From NCBI RefSeq assembly GCF_947490095.1, contig NZ_CANLFS010000012.1:1-64000 (forward strand): 64,000 bases of DNA. The letters are read 5' to 3'. Under the pieces are notes generated by a model. It saw nothing but the letters and a program-made list of their open reading frames with translations, searched no databases and was not told the DNA's origin. The translations under genes and the position numbers were made by a program. Numbering within the stretch: position 1 is the stretch's first letter; each line of letters begins with the position of its first letter. The stretch comes from an uncultured Halomonas sp. GTDB lineage: Bacteria > Pseudomonadota > Gammaproteobacteria > Pseudomonadales > Halomonadaceae. Below, in pieces: positions 19,405 to 30,643 of this stretch.

Positions 19405-20160
19405 TCAGCCGGCCTTCAGGCTGCGGTGCACATAGACATCATAGCGGCTGGTCTTGCCCTCGAGCACATGGCGCGGGGCGGGCCCCTCGATCGGCGGCGC
19501 CTTCCTCGGCCGCTTGACCACGACCCGGTGGCTGGCGACGTCCAGTGCCGCCTCCAGCAGGCGCGGTGCATCGGCATCGTCGCCGGCCAGGGTCCGGAAC
19601 AGCCGCATCTCCTTCTTGACCAGCGCCGACTTCTCACGATGCGGAAACATCGGATCCAGGTGAATGACCCGGGGCGGGAATCCGGCCTCGGCCACCCGGG
19701 CCTCGAGGTCACGGGCGGCATCGCCGCACACCAGCTCCATGCGCGTGGCGATCTCGGCGGTATCGGCATCGGCCCGAGCCCTGGCCAGGCCATCCTCGAG
19801 CAGGGCGAAGATCGCCGGGACCCGCTCCATCATCAATACCCGCGCGCCCAGGCTCGCCAGCACGAAGGCATCACGCCCGAGGCCCGCGGTGGCATCCACC
19901 ACCGCGGGCGTCACCCCCTGGGAAAACCCGCAGGCACGGGCGACCAGCTGGCCCCGCCCACCACCGAAGCGCCGCCGATGAGCGACGCGCCCCGCGGTAA
20001 AATCGACGACCAGCGGCTGCCCGAAGCGCCCGGGGTCACCACTGAGCACCAGACGGCCCTCTCGCCACATCAGCCGCAGCTCGGCATCCTGGGCGCCGGG
20101 GAGGCCCAGGCGCTCGGCCAGCTTGGTGTCATCCACCGCTACCGGCGAGCGGCCACTCAT
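19405..20160 (-). CDS. rsmJ: 16S rRNA (guanine1516-N2)-methyltransferase RsmJ
   Basis: The 251-residue SAM-dependent methyltransferase has motif [19 protein letters not shown], the following acidic MMER loop, and the HLDPMFPHR motif typical of RsmJ/YhiQ. It methylates guanine 1516 of 16S rRNA. It overlaps tsaB by the four bases ATGA, so the two are translationally coupled. Its 3' end directly abuts plsB, which is convergent. Confidence 0.93.
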   Translation of the reverse strand: MSGRSPVAVDDTKLAERLGLPGAQDAELRLMWREGRLVLSGDPGRFGQPLVVDFTAGRVAHRRRFGGGRGQLVARACGFSQGVTPAVVDATAGLGRDAFVLASLGARVLMMERVPAIFALLEDGLARARADADTAEIATRMELVCGDAARDLEARVAEAGFPPRVIHLDPMFPHREKSALVKKEMRLFRTLAGDDADAPRLLEAALDVASHRVVVKRPRKAPPIEGPAPRHVLEGKTSRYDVYVHRSLKAG

Positions 20161-20876
20161 TGCGCTCGACTCGTATCCGGCTTCTTCCAGGCCACCTCAT
20201 TGCGCAGGTAGACCGGCTGGGCCAGATGGGCCGGCTGCCCCCTGCCTTCCTCCAGCGTCGGCATGGCCAGCAACGCCATATCGGCGGCGGCGGCCTCCAT
20301 CTCGGGGAGGCTCTGGCCCACCCCCGCCTGCACCTCGGCCGACATCTGAGGAAGGAGGCCCCAGCCGGACCCCACCCCGACCCACGCCTGGCCGTCATGA
20401 CCGGCTGGCAGGCGCAAGCGCTCGGGGGCCATCACCGCCTCATCAAGCAGCGGCGCCGGCAGGCCCTGTGCACAGTCCCAGGCGGCCACATAGATCTCCC
20501 CCATCCGGGCGTCCAGGGCGGTCGCCAGATAGCGAAACCCGTGGCGACGATAGGCACCCAGCGCCAGGGCCGCCAGGGTCGAGACGCCGATCAGCGGGCG
20601 ATCGAGGCCGTAGGCGAGCCCCTGGGCGGTGCCCGCCGCGATACGCAGCCCGGTGAAGGACCCCGGGCCATGGCCGTAGGCGATGGCGTCGAGCTCGGCG
20701 GGCCGCACCCCGGCATCGGCCAGCACCTCATCGACCATGGGCAACAGGCGCCGAGTGTGTTCTCGGGGCGTCAGGGCGAAGCGGGAAATCAGCTCGTCGG
20801 CGGCGTCGGGGCGCCGCCGCAACAGGGCCGCGGAACAGGCGCTCGAGGAAGCATCCAGGGCCAGCAGGATCGACAT
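20157..20876 (-). CDS. tsaB: tRNA t6A synthesis protein TsaB
   Basis: The 239-residue protein of the ASKHA-type fold has [15 protein letters not shown] at the start, [11 protein letters not shown], and [19 protein letters not shown], the hallmark of TsaB (YeaZ). TsaB is a non-catalytic partner of TsaD/TsaE that makes threonylcarbamoyl-adenosine 37 in tRNA. The start at 20876 is chosen from family length. A YciO-family protein and TrmO, also in this window, relate to the same modification pathway by family. Confidence 0.95.
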   Translation of the reverse strand: MSILLALDASSSACSAALLRRRPDAADELISRFALTPREHTRRLLPMVDEVLADAGVRPAELDAIAYGHGPGSFTGLRIAAGTAQGLAYGLDRPLIGVSTLAALALGAYRRHGFRYLATALDARMGEIYVAAWDCAQGLPAPLLDEAVMAPERLRLPAGHDGQAWVGVGSGWGLLPQMSAEVQAGVGQSLPEMEAAAADMALLAMPTLEEGRGQPAHLAQPVYLRNEVAWKKPDTSRAQ

Positions 20877-21013
20877 GACAGCACCATCTCGGGAAAACGG
20901 GCCGCCATTATACGCGGTCGGGCCCCGGACGACGATGGCCCGCTTTACGCGGGCCATCCTGGTTGCCGGATCCGGCCGCAAGGTGCGGGCGCGGCGCCGT
21001 TTCGGCGAAGGGC

Positions 21014-21700
<687 letters not shown>

Positions 21701-21860
21701 TCAAATCTGAAGAATTATTGGGGAAGGAACGATAACCGCGGCCCACGACCGGCACAAGCGCCGGACACTGCCGAACCCCCTCCGGGATAAAAAAGCGTCT
21801 TTTATTTCAAGGATATCGGCCCGAATTGCACTTTGGTCTTGGCAGCCGAACCTAGGCCAG

Positions 21861-21892
21861 AAATGACGACGGCGCCCGAAGGCGCCGTCGTC
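21861..21892 (-). terminator. Terminator-like hairpin after aceF
   Basis: A perfect 12-base stem, GACGACGGCGCC with GGCGCCGTCGTC, closes a tetraloop (TTCG on the minus strand). On the minus strand it is followed by ATTTC, a weak T tract. It starts 20 bases beyond the aceF stop codon and should end the aceEF transcript. Confidence 0.85.
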
Positions 21893-21911
21893 TGGCGGCA
21901 GGGCCCAGGCC

Positions 21912-23894
21912 CTACATCAGCAGCCGACGAATGTCGGTCAACAGCCGTCCCAGCAGCGCGGTAAAGCGTGCCGCATCGGCGCCGTTGACGGCCCGATGGT
22001 CATAGGACAGGCTCAGCGGCATCATCAACCGCGGCTGGAAGGTCGCGCCATCCCATACCGGCTTCATCGAGGCCTTGGAGACCCCCAGAATGGCCACCTC
22101 CGGCGCATTGACGATGGGGGTAAAGGCGGTACCGCCGATGGAGCCCAGGCTGGAGATGGTGAAACAGCCACCGGTCATCTCCTCGCGCTTGAGCTTCTTC
22201 GACTGCGCCTTGCCGGCCAGCGCCACCGACTCCTTGGCCAGCTCGATCAGCGACTTCTGGTCGGCATCGCGAATCACCGGCACCATCAGGCCGTCGGGCG
22301 TGTCCACGGCAATGCCGATATGCACGTACTTCTTGTGCACGATGGTGTCGCCGTCGCTCTTCAGGCTGACGTTGAACTGCGGGTACTGACGCAGCGCGAA
22401 GGCACAGGCCTTGATCAGGAAAGGCAGCGGCGTGAGCTTGGCCCCCTGGGCCTCCGCCTCGGCCTTCATGGACTTGCGGAAGGCCTCCAGCTCGGTGATG
22501 TCCGCCTCGTCGAACTGGGTGACATGGGGCAGATTGACCCAGCTGCGATGCAGGTTGGTGGCCCCCATCTTCATCAGGCGGCCCATGGATGTCTCTTCCA
22601 CTTCGCCGAACTGGCTGAAGTCCTGATCCGGGATCGGCGGAATGCCCGAGCCCGACGCCGCCGGTGCCGCCTGGGCCTTGCCCTGGCCGGCCATCACCTG
22701 CTGGACGTAGGCGTGCACATCCTCCTTGAGAACCCGGCCCTTGGGCCCGCCGGGCTTGACCAGGGCGAGGTCCACACCCAGTTCGCGAGCCAGCATGCGC
22801 ACCGCGGGGCCGGCATGGACCAGCTTGCCGTCGCGGGGCTTGTGCGCCGCCATCTCGGCCTCCGGGCTCGGCGTGCCAGGCGCTCTCGAGGCGGGCCTTT
22901 CGGCCTTGGGCGATTCGGGCCGCGCTGGCTCGGGCCGCTTCTTCCCGGCCGCCGGCGCGGCGGCGACGGTCTCGATATAGCCGATCAGATCGCCTTCGGA
23001 GATGCTGTCGCCTTCCTTGACGGAGAGCTCCACCAGCTTGCCCTTGACCGGGCTCGGGACATCCATGGAGGCCTTGTCGGACTCCAGGGTGATCAGCGGC
23101 GCCTCTTTCTCGACCTCGTCGCCCTCGGCCACGGCCACCTCGATGATCGGCACATCGCTGGCGCCGCCCAGGTCCGGGACACGGACCTCCTGACGCTGGG
23201 GCTCACCCGCGCCCGGGGCCGTGTCTTCCTCGGCCTCTTCCGGCGCCTTTGAGCCGCCAGCGGTCTCGCCGGCAGAGGGTGCCGGGGCCTCATTCTCGGC
23301 CGGCTCACCGCCCTCGTCGGCAATCTCCATGGTGCCGATCACATCGCCTTCCGAGACGGTGTCACCCTCCTTGACGCTCAGGCGGGTCAGCCGGCCGGCG
23401 TGGGGGCTGGGCACATCCATGGAGGCCTTGTCGGACTCCAGGGTAATCAGCGCCGCCTCCGCGGCGACCTCCTCACCCTCGGCCACGACCACATCGATCA
23501 CCTCGACATCGCTGTCGCCTCCCAGGTCGGGTACGGTGATCTCAACGCTGCGCTTGCCACCGCCGTTGGCCGGCGGCTTTGCCGCGGCCGGCTCGGGTTC
23601 CTTCTCCGGCGCCGGGGCACTCTGCTGCTCGGCGGCCGGCTCGGGCTCACCCGCGCCTTCGACTTCCAGTTCGACGATAGCGTCTCCCTCCGAGACGGTA
23701 TCGCCTTCCTTGACCAGCACCCTGGCCACCTTGCCGCCCTGGGGAGACGGCACATCCATGCTGGCCTTGTCGGACTCCAGGGTGATCAGGGTGTCCTCGG
23801 CCTCGATGACATCGCCTTCCGACACCGCGATCTCGATAATTTCCACATCGGTATCGCCGCCGATGTCCGGTACTTTGATGATTTCGCTACTCAA
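21912..23894 (-). CDS. aceF: Pyruvate dehydrogenase E2, dihydrolipoamide acetyltransferase
   Basis: AceF is the E2 core of the pyruvate dehydrogenase complex. The 660-residue protein has three N-terminal lipoyl domains, each with LITLESDKASMDVPSP and lipoyl lysines at 43, 156 and 274. They are joined by Ala/Pro/Glu-rich linkers, followed by an E1/E3-binding domain (about 365-405) and the acetyltransferase core ending in SLSYDHRAVNGADAARF. Translation starts at TTG 23894, because GGAAGGAG lies just upstream and no ATG fits; the ATG-led frame from 23948 adds residues unlike the family. It lies 58 bases after aceE. Confidence 0.95.
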   Translation of the reverse strand: MSSEIIKVPDIGGDTDVEIIEIAVSEGDVIEAEDTLITLESDKASMDVPSPQGGKVARVLVKEGDTVSEGDAIVELEVEGAGEPEPAAEQQSAPAPEKEPEPAAAKPPANGGGKRSVEITVPDLGGDSDVEVIDVVVAEGEEVAAEAALITLESDKASMDVPSPHAGRLTRLSVKEGDTVSEGDVIGTMEIADEGGEPAENEAPAPSAGETAGGSKAPEEAEEDTAPGAGEPQRQEVRVPDLGGASDVPIIEVAVAEGDEVEKEAPLITLESDKASMDVPSPVKGKLVELSVKEGDSISEGDLIGYIETVAAAPAAGKKRPEPARPESPKAERPASRAPGTPSPEAEMAAHKPRDGKLVHAGPAVRMLARELGVDLALVKPGGPKGRVLKEDVHAYVQQVMAGQGKAQAAPAASGSGIPPIPDQDFSQFGEVEETSMGRLMKMGATNLHRSWVNLPHVTQFDEADITELEAFRKSMKAEAEAQGAKLTPLPFLIKACAFALRQYPQFNVSLKSDGDTIVHKKYVHIGIAVDTPDGLMVPVIRDADQKSLIELAKESVALAGKAQSKKLKREEMTGGCFTISSLGSIGGTAFTPIVNAPEVAILGVSKASMKPVWDGATFQPRLMMPLSLSYDHRAVNGADAARFTALLGRLLTDIRRLLM

Positions 23895-23952
23895 GGTCGC
23901 GCTCCTTCCAAATCGTGCCTGGAAGGGACGGGCATCCGCCCGCCCCACCGGA

Positions 23953-26631
23953 TCAGTCGGTCAGCGGATTCGGCTTGGCCGGATCGATGTTGTACTTGCT
24001 CAGCGCCTCGCCGATCAACTTGCGATCGACCTCGCCACGTTCGGCCAGCGCCTTGAGCGCCGCCACCGCCACGAAATGACGATCGACCTCGAAGAACTCG
24101 CGGAGCTTCTCTCGCGTATCCGAACGCCCGAAGCCATCGGTACCCAGCACATGGAAGTCGGTCGGCACCCAGGCACGCACCTGATCGGCGAACAGGCGCA
24201 TATAGTCGGTCGATGCGATGGCCGGCCCCTGGCGCCCCTCGAGGCAACGCGTCACATGGGGCTTGCCCGGCTCGGCCTCGGGGTCGAGGAAGGCCTGGCG
24301 ATCCAGTGACAGCGCCTCTCGACGCAACTCGTTGAAGCTGGTGACGCTCCAGATATCGGCACCCACGCCCCAGTCGTCGCGCAACAGCTCGGCGGCGGCC
24401 TCGACCTCGCGCAGGATGGTACCGGAGCCCATCAGCTGCACCCGGGCCTTGTCACCCTGAGTCTCGCGCAGCAGATACATGCCCTTGATGATGTCGTCGG
24501 CAGGCACCTCCTCCATCTCGGGCTGCTCGTAGTTCTCGTTCATCACCGTCAGGTAGTAGAAGCACGGCTCCTTGTCGACGAACATCCGCTGCAGGCCGCT
24601 CTGCACGATCACCGACACCTCATGGGCATAGGTGGGGTCGTAGCTACGGCAGTTGGGGATCATCGACGCCTGGAGATGGCTGTGGCCATCCTGGTGCTGC
24701 AGGCCTTCACCGTTGAGCGTGGTGCGCCCGGCGGTACCGCCCACCATGAAGCCACGCGCCTGCAGGTCGCCAGCGGCCCAGGCCAGGTCGCCGATACGCT
24801 GGAACCCGAACATCGAGTAGTAGATGTAGAACGGCAGCAGCGGCAGGCCATGGTTGGCGTAGGACGTTGCCGCGGCGATCCACGAGGACATGGCCCCGGC
24901 CTCGGTGATGCCCTCCTCGAGCACCTGGCCGGCCTTGTCCTCGCGATAGAACATCAGCTGGCCCTTGTCCATCGGCTCATACTTCTGGCCACCGGGGCTG
25001 AAGATACCCAGCTGACGGAACATGCCTTCCATGCCGAAGGTACGTGCCTCGTCGGGCACGATGGGCACCACCTGCTTGCCGAACCCCTTGTGCTTCACCA
25101 GGCCGTTGAGGATCCGCACGAAGGCCATGGTGGTAGACACCTCGCGCCCCTTGGAGCCGCCCATCTGGCTGGCGAAGATCTTGTCGTCCAGGCCGGGAAT
25201 ATCGAGCGCCTCGAAGTCATGCTGGCGCGCCGGCAGATAGCCTCCCAGGCGCTCGCGCTGGAGATGCATGTACTTCATCTCGGGCGTGTCGTCGGCCGGC
25301 TTGTAATACGGAATTTCGTGCTCGATCGCCTCGTCGGAAACCGGAATCCCGAAGCGGTCGCGGAAGCGCTTCAGCACCTCCGGGTCATCGATGGACTTGA
25401 CCTGGTGCGCCTCGTTGTCCGCCTCGCCGCCATCGGCACCCAGGCCGTAGCCCTTGACGGTATGCGCCAGCACGACGGTGGGGCGCCCGTTGGCGTTGTT
25501 CACCGCCTCATGGTAGGCCGCATAGACCTTGAACGGGTCATGGCCGCCACGGTTGAGCTTCCAGATATCGTCATCCGACATATCCTTGACCATTTCGGCG
25601 GTCTCGGGATAGCGCCCGAAGAAGTGCTCACGCGTGTAGGCACCGCCGTTGGACTTGTAGTTCTGGTACTCGCCGTCGACGGTCTCGTCCATCACCTTCT
25701 GCAGAACGCCCTTCTTGTCGTTCTCGAAGAGCTGGTCCCACAGGCGACCCCAGACCACCTTGATGACGTTCCAGCCGGCACCACGGAAGACGCCCTCGAG
25801 CTCATCCATGATCCGTGAGTTGCCGCGCACCGGGCCGTCGAGACGCTGCAGGTTGCAGTTGATCACGAAGATCAGATTATCGAGCTTCTCGCGGCTGGCC
25901 AGGTGGATCGCCCCCAGGGACTCCGGCTCGTCACACTCACCGTCGCCCATGAAGCACCAGATCTTGCGATCCTGCATCGGCTGCAGGTCACGCTGGTCCA
26001 GATACTTCATCACATGGGCCTGATAGATGGCCATGATCGGGCCCAGGCCCATGGAGACCGTGGGCAGCTGCCAGAAGTCCGGCATCAGCCAGGGGTGCGG
26101 GTAGGACGATAGTCCATTGCCGTCGACCTCCTGGCGATAGCGGTCCATCTGCTCCTCGGTGAGGCGCCCCTCGAGGAAGGCCCGTGCGTAGATGCCCGGT
26201 GAACTGTGGCCCTGGATGAAAATCAGGTCGCCCTTGAAGTCACCGTTGGCCGCGCGGAAGAAGTGGTTGAACCCCACTTCATAGAGGGTCGCGCTGGACA
26301 TGTAGCTGGCCAGGTGGCCGCCGATGCCCTTGTGCTTGCGGTTCGCCCGGGTCACCATCGCCGCCATGTTCCAGCGGATCATGGAGCGAATCTTGCGCTC
26401 CATGAACATGTCCCCGGGCATCGGCGCCTCGCGATGCACCGGAATGGTGTTGCGGTGGGGGGTGGTCGCCGAGAAGGGGGGCTGGGTACCGTCACGACGC
26501 AGGCGGTCGGCCAGGCGGGTGAGCAGGTGTCGAGCGCGCTCCTCACCCTCGTACTCCAGGACCGATTCGAGGGATTCCAACCACTCTGCTGTCTCGACCG
26601 GGTCGAGATCCTCTCTTGCCTCCAGACTCAT
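23953..26631 (-). CDS. aceE: Pyruvate dehydrogenase E1 (homodimeric type)
   Basis: AceE decarboxylates pyruvate using thiamine diphosphate and passes acetyl groups to the E2 lipoyl arms. The 892-residue protein has the gammaproteobacterial single-chain E1 length and the ThDP motif GDGECDEPES...NCNLQRLDGPVRGN. The start at 26631 has GGAGAG upstream. It is the first gene of the aceE-aceF operon; no E3 gene follows in this window. Upstream lies an unusually AT-rich 318-base region that probably holds its promoter. Confidence 0.98.
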   Translation of the reverse strand: MSLEAREDLDPVETAEWLESLESVLEYEGEERARHLLTRLADRLRRDGTQPPFSATTPHRNTIPVHREAPMPGDMFMERKIRSMIRWNMAAMVTRANRKHKGIGGHLASYMSSATLYEVGFNHFFRAANGDFKGDLIFIQGHSSPGIYARAFLEGRLTEEQMDRYRQEVDGNGLSSYPHPWLMPDFWQLPTVSMGLGPIMAIYQAHVMKYLDQRDLQPMQDRKIWCFMGDGECDEPESLGAIHLASREKLDNLIFVINCNLQRLDGPVRGNSRIMDELEGVFRGAGWNVIKVVWGRLWDQLFENDKKGVLQKVMDETVDGEYQNYKSNGGAYTREHFFGRYPETAEMVKDMSDDDIWKLNRGGHDPFKVYAAYHEAVNNANGRPTVVLAHTVKGYGLGADGGEADNEAHQVKSIDDPEVLKRFRDRFGIPVSDEAIEHEIPYYKPADDTPEMKYMHLQRERLGGYLPARQHDFEALDIPGLDDKIFASQMGGSKGREVSTTMAFVRILNGLVKHKGFGKQVVPIVPDEARTFGMEGMFRQLGIFSPGGQKYEPMDKGQLMFYREDKAGQVLEEGITEAGAMSSWIAAATSYANHGLPLLPFYIYYSMFGFQRIGDLAWAAGDLQARGFMVGGTAGRTTLNGEGLQHQDGHSHLQASMIPNCRSYDPTYAHEVSVIVQSGLQRMFVDKEPCFYYLTVMNENYEQPEMEEVPADDIIKGMYLLRETQGDKARVQLMGSGTILREVEAAAELLRDDWGVGADIWSVTSFNELRREALSLDRQAFLDPEAEPGKPHVTRCLEGRQGPAIASTDYMRLFADQVRAWVPTDFHVLGTDGFGRSDTREKLREFFEVDRHFVAVAALKALAERGEVDRKLIGEALSKYNIDPAKPNPLTD

Positions 26632-26949
26632 AGACGTCTCTCCGAATGACGATGGATGTTGCGTGCCCGCTGCGGTGCGGAAGGCAGGGCGTCCTCTCGC
26701 CAGAGAGGTCTATCACCCCGAGCTTTGTGTAATTTTATTACGTTACGACGCAAAAAAATCGCCGTTTCTGTGCGAAAGATACCGTATACCTCGCCTCCTG
26801 CCAAAGCAAGTTCATATGGAATCTTTTTCCATATAAAAAAATACTGCACCGCAACACAACGAGTTAGCGCCATAACCAGCCAGAAAATCGACGGCGGTCA
26901 AGGAGATGTAACTAAACTACCGTTTGAAGCAGGCAAGAAAGCGATTCGG
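26632..26949. promoter_or_regulatory. AT-rich aceE upstream region with two inverted repeats
   Basis: This 318-base gap between ampD and aceE has no supported gene and is much richer in A/T than its surroundings. It holds two exact inverted repeats: GTAATTTTATTAC at 26729-26741, about 100 bases before aceE, and ATATGGAA-N5-TTCCATAT at 26814-26834, flanked by A/T runs. Either could be an operator. No PdhR-type site was recognised and no clear -35/-10 pair could be fixed. Confidence 0.45.
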
Positions 26950-27516
26950 TCACGGTATCCGGCGAGCACCGAGCCGCTGATAAAAGTAGGCCCAGTCGAA
27001 GGCGGGGCCGGGGTCACGCTTGCGCAACGGCGCCACCTGGGCGTGACCGGTGACACGCGACGCCTCGAGGGCGGGATAGGCGGCGAAGAGCGCGAGGGTG
27101 ACCTCGGCCAGGCGTTCATACTGGGCGCCGCTATAGGCCGAGACCTCGTCGCCTTCCAGCTCGATGCCAATGGAAAAGTCGTTGAGGGCAGTGCGCCAGC
27201 GACCGCCATCACGCCAGCAGGAGCGTCCCGCATGCCAGGCGCGACGCCCGAAGGGCACGAACTGCACGCATTCGCCATCGCGGCGGATCAACAGATGGGC
27301 CGAGACCCGCAACCCCTGAATGGACGCGAAGAAGGGATGGGCTTCGGGGTCGAGGCGATTGGTGAACAGCCGCTCGATATGCGGCCCCCCGAACACCCCC
27401 GGCGGCAGGCTGATGGAGTGCAACACCAGCAGCGACACCTCCCCGAGCGGGCGCTCATCACAGTTGGGGGATGGCACCCGCCGTGCTCCCGCCAGCCAGC
27501 CCTGTTGAATCGCCAT
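26950..27516 (-). CDS. ampD: 1,6-anhydro-N-acetylmuramyl-L-alanine amidase AmpD
   Basis: AmpD is the cytoplasmic zinc amidase that recycles anhydro-muropeptides and so limits AmpR-type signalling. The 188-residue protein has the expected zinc ligands His33 (VLHSISLPP), His158 and Asp168 (VTGHAQVAPLRKRDPG), offset by a few residues from the Citrobacter/E. coli enzymes. No signal peptide is present, which separates it from AmpDh2/3. It is divergent from nadC, as ampD often is in gammaproteobacteria. No ampE follows here. Confidence 0.95.
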   Translation of the reverse strand: MAIQQGWLAGARRVPSPNCDERPLGEVSLLVLHSISLPPGVFGGPHIERLFTNRLDPEAHPFFASIQGLRVSAHLLIRRDGECVQFVPFGRRAWHAGRSCWRDGGRWRTALNDFSIGIELEGDEVSAYSGAQYERLAEVTLALFAAYPALEASRVTGHAQVAPLRKRDPGPAFDWAYFYQRLGARRIP

Positions 27517-27567
27517 GCGTCTCCCCTGACGTCACCGGTGTGGATTGCCTATAATGAACGTCCTTGA

Positions 27568-29009
<1,442 letters not shown>

Positions 29010-29101
29010 GAAAGCCTCGCGAGATTGAATATTGCCGAAAGACTACACAACGCCGGCCGACAGGCCAACCACGCTCGCCGCCTCGGCAGGGGCCAGGCAT
29101 A

Positions 29102-29836
29102 ATGAGCGACATGAGCCATCACTGCGCCCCCTCAACCGTTACCCTGTCGCCTCTCGGCATCCTCGAGAGCGATTTTCCCGACAAGTTCGGCGTCCCTCGT
29201 CAGCCCGGCCTGGCCCCGTCGGCTCGCGCGACCCTCCGGCTTCTCTCCCCCTATGATGATCCGTTGACGGTAAGAGGACTGGATGCCTTCAGCCATCTTT
29301 GGCTCACCTTCGTCTTCCACCAGAGCCCCGAACGCTGGTCGGCGCTGGTGCGTCCGCCGCGCCTCGGAGGCAATCGCCGGGTCGGCGTCTTCGCCAGCCG
29401 CAGCACGCATCGTCCCAACCGCCTGGGGCTATCGCTGGTCGAACTGCTCGGGGTCGACACCCGGGGTGGCGTGAGGCTCCACCTCGCCGGCGCCGACCTG
29501 ATAAGCGGCACCCCGGTACTGGACATCAAGCCCTACCTGCCCTGGGCCGAGGCCAGGCCCGACGCGCGCGCGGGCTTCGCCCCCGAAGCGCCCCGTCGGC
29601 TGCCGGTGCATCTGACCCACACCGCCGAGACGGCGCTGGCCAGGCGCGAAGACGCCGCCTCGCTACGCCGGCTGATCGAGGAAGTCCTGAGCCAGGACCC
29701 GCGGCCCGCCTACCGACACGACGACGAGACGCGTCGCTATGGCGTTCGCCTGCGCGACCTGGACATACACTTTCGCATCGCGACGGGGCCCGACGGCACC
29801 AGCATCCTGGAGGTCCTGGATATCCAGCCGGCGTGA
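29102..29836 (+). CDS. trmO: tRNA t6A37 N6-methyltransferase TrmO
   Basis: TrmO (YaeB/TsaA family) methylates N6-threonylcarbamoyladenosine 37 to m6t6A in tRNA-Thr. The 244-residue protein has FPDKFGVPRQPGL, FSHLWLTFVFH, FASRSTHRPNRLGLS and the LDIKPYLPWA motif of the beta-barrel family. A C-terminal domain of about 80 residues, present in gammaproteobacterial TrmO, is retained. It is followed by a symmetric hairpin shared with convergent purC. Confidence 0.94.
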   Translation: MSDMSHHCAPSTVTLSPLGILESDFPDKFGVPRQPGLAPSARATLRLLSPYDDPLTVRGLDAFSHLWLTFVFHQSPERWSALVRPPRLGGNRRVGVFASRSTHRPNRLGLSLVELLGVDTRGGVRLHLAGADLISGTPVLDIKPYLPWAEARPDARAGFAPEAPRRLPVHLTHTAETALARREDAASLRRLIEEVLSQDPRPAYRHDDETRRYGVRLRDLDIHFRIATGPDGTSILEVLDIQPA

Positions 29837-29840
29837 ACGA

Positions 29841-29864
29841 CCAAGGGCCCCGCAGGGCCCTTGG
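29841..29864. terminator. Bidirectional hairpin between trmO and purC
   Basis: A perfect 10-base stem, CCAAGGGCCC with GGGCCCTTGG, and loop CGCA fills the short gap between two convergent genes. There is no T run on either strand, so it may cap transcripts or stop polymerase weakly. Confidence 0.65.
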
Positions 29865-29888
29865 TGATACCTGCCCGACGCCTCGGCC

Positions 29889-30602
29889 TCAGTCGAAGCT
29901 GACCCCGATACGCCGCCCGACCTCCTCGTAGGCCTCGATCACGCCGCCGAGCCCCTGGCGGAAACGGTCCTTGTCGAGCTTCTCGCGGGTCTCGGCATCC
30001 CACAGCCGGCAACCGTCCGGGGAAAACTCGTCGCCCAGCACGACCCGCCCCTCGAACAGGCCGAACTCCAGCTTGTAATCCACCAGCAGCAGGCCACCCT
30101 CGGCGAACAGCTCCTTGAGCACGCCGTTGACCTTGAAGGTCAGGGCCTTCATCTCGGCTAGCTGGTCGGCGGTGGCCCAGCCGAAGGTCTCGGCCAGGGA
30201 CTCATTGACCATGGGATCGTGGAGGGCGTCGTTCTTGAGGAACAGCTCGAAGGTAGGCGACGCGAGTTCCTGGCCCTCGGTGACACCCAGGCGCTTGACC
30301 AGGCTTCCCGCCGCGATATTGCGCACCACACACTCGACCGGAATCATCTCCAGCGCCTTGACCAGGCTCTCGGTATCGGAAAGGCGTTTCTCGAAGTGGG
30401 TGGGCACACCCGCCTCGGCCAGCGTCTCCATGATAAAGGCATTGAAGCAGTTGTTGACCATGCCCTTGCGGGTCAGCGACTCCATGCGTTCGCCGTCGAA
30501 GGCGCTGGTATCGTCGCGGAATTGCAGTATCACGCGGTCGCTGTCATCGGTGGCGAAAACCGACTTGGCCTTGCCGGCGTAGAGTTCTTGACGCTTTTCC
30601 AT
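29889..30602 (-). CDS. purC: Phosphoribosylaminoimidazole-succinocarboxamide synthase (SAICAR synthetase)
   Basis: PurC joins aspartate to CAIR in purine synthesis. The 237-residue length equals E. coli PurC. Motifs include [13 protein letters not shown] at the start, [32 protein letters not shown] and LVDYKLEFG. The start at 30602 is fixed by GGAGG upstream; a longer in-frame extension is rejected. It is the last gene of the dapA-bamC-MBL-purC cluster, as in E. coli apart from the extra MBL gene. Confidence 0.97.
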   Translation of the reverse strand: MEKRQELYAGKAKSVFATDDSDRVILQFRDDTSAFDGERMESLTRKGMVNNCFNAFIMETLAEAGVPTHFEKRLSDTESLVKALEMIPVECVVRNIAAGSLVKRLGVTEGQELASPTFELFLKNDALHDPMVNESLAETFGWATADQLAEMKALTFKVNGVLKELFAEGGLLLVDYKLEFGLFEGRVVLGDEFSPDGCRLWDAETREKLDKDRFRQGLGGVIEAYEEVGRRIGVSFD

Positions 30603-30643
30603 GGAAGCCTCCGGAGGGCTTGATGAGGTGGAAGATTGCAGGC

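Noticed and set aside
26656..27567. 303-residue plus-strand frame opposite ampD and across the aceE upstream region
   Set aside because: It runs through a non-coding AT-rich region and the antisense of ampD, and shows no family resemblance.
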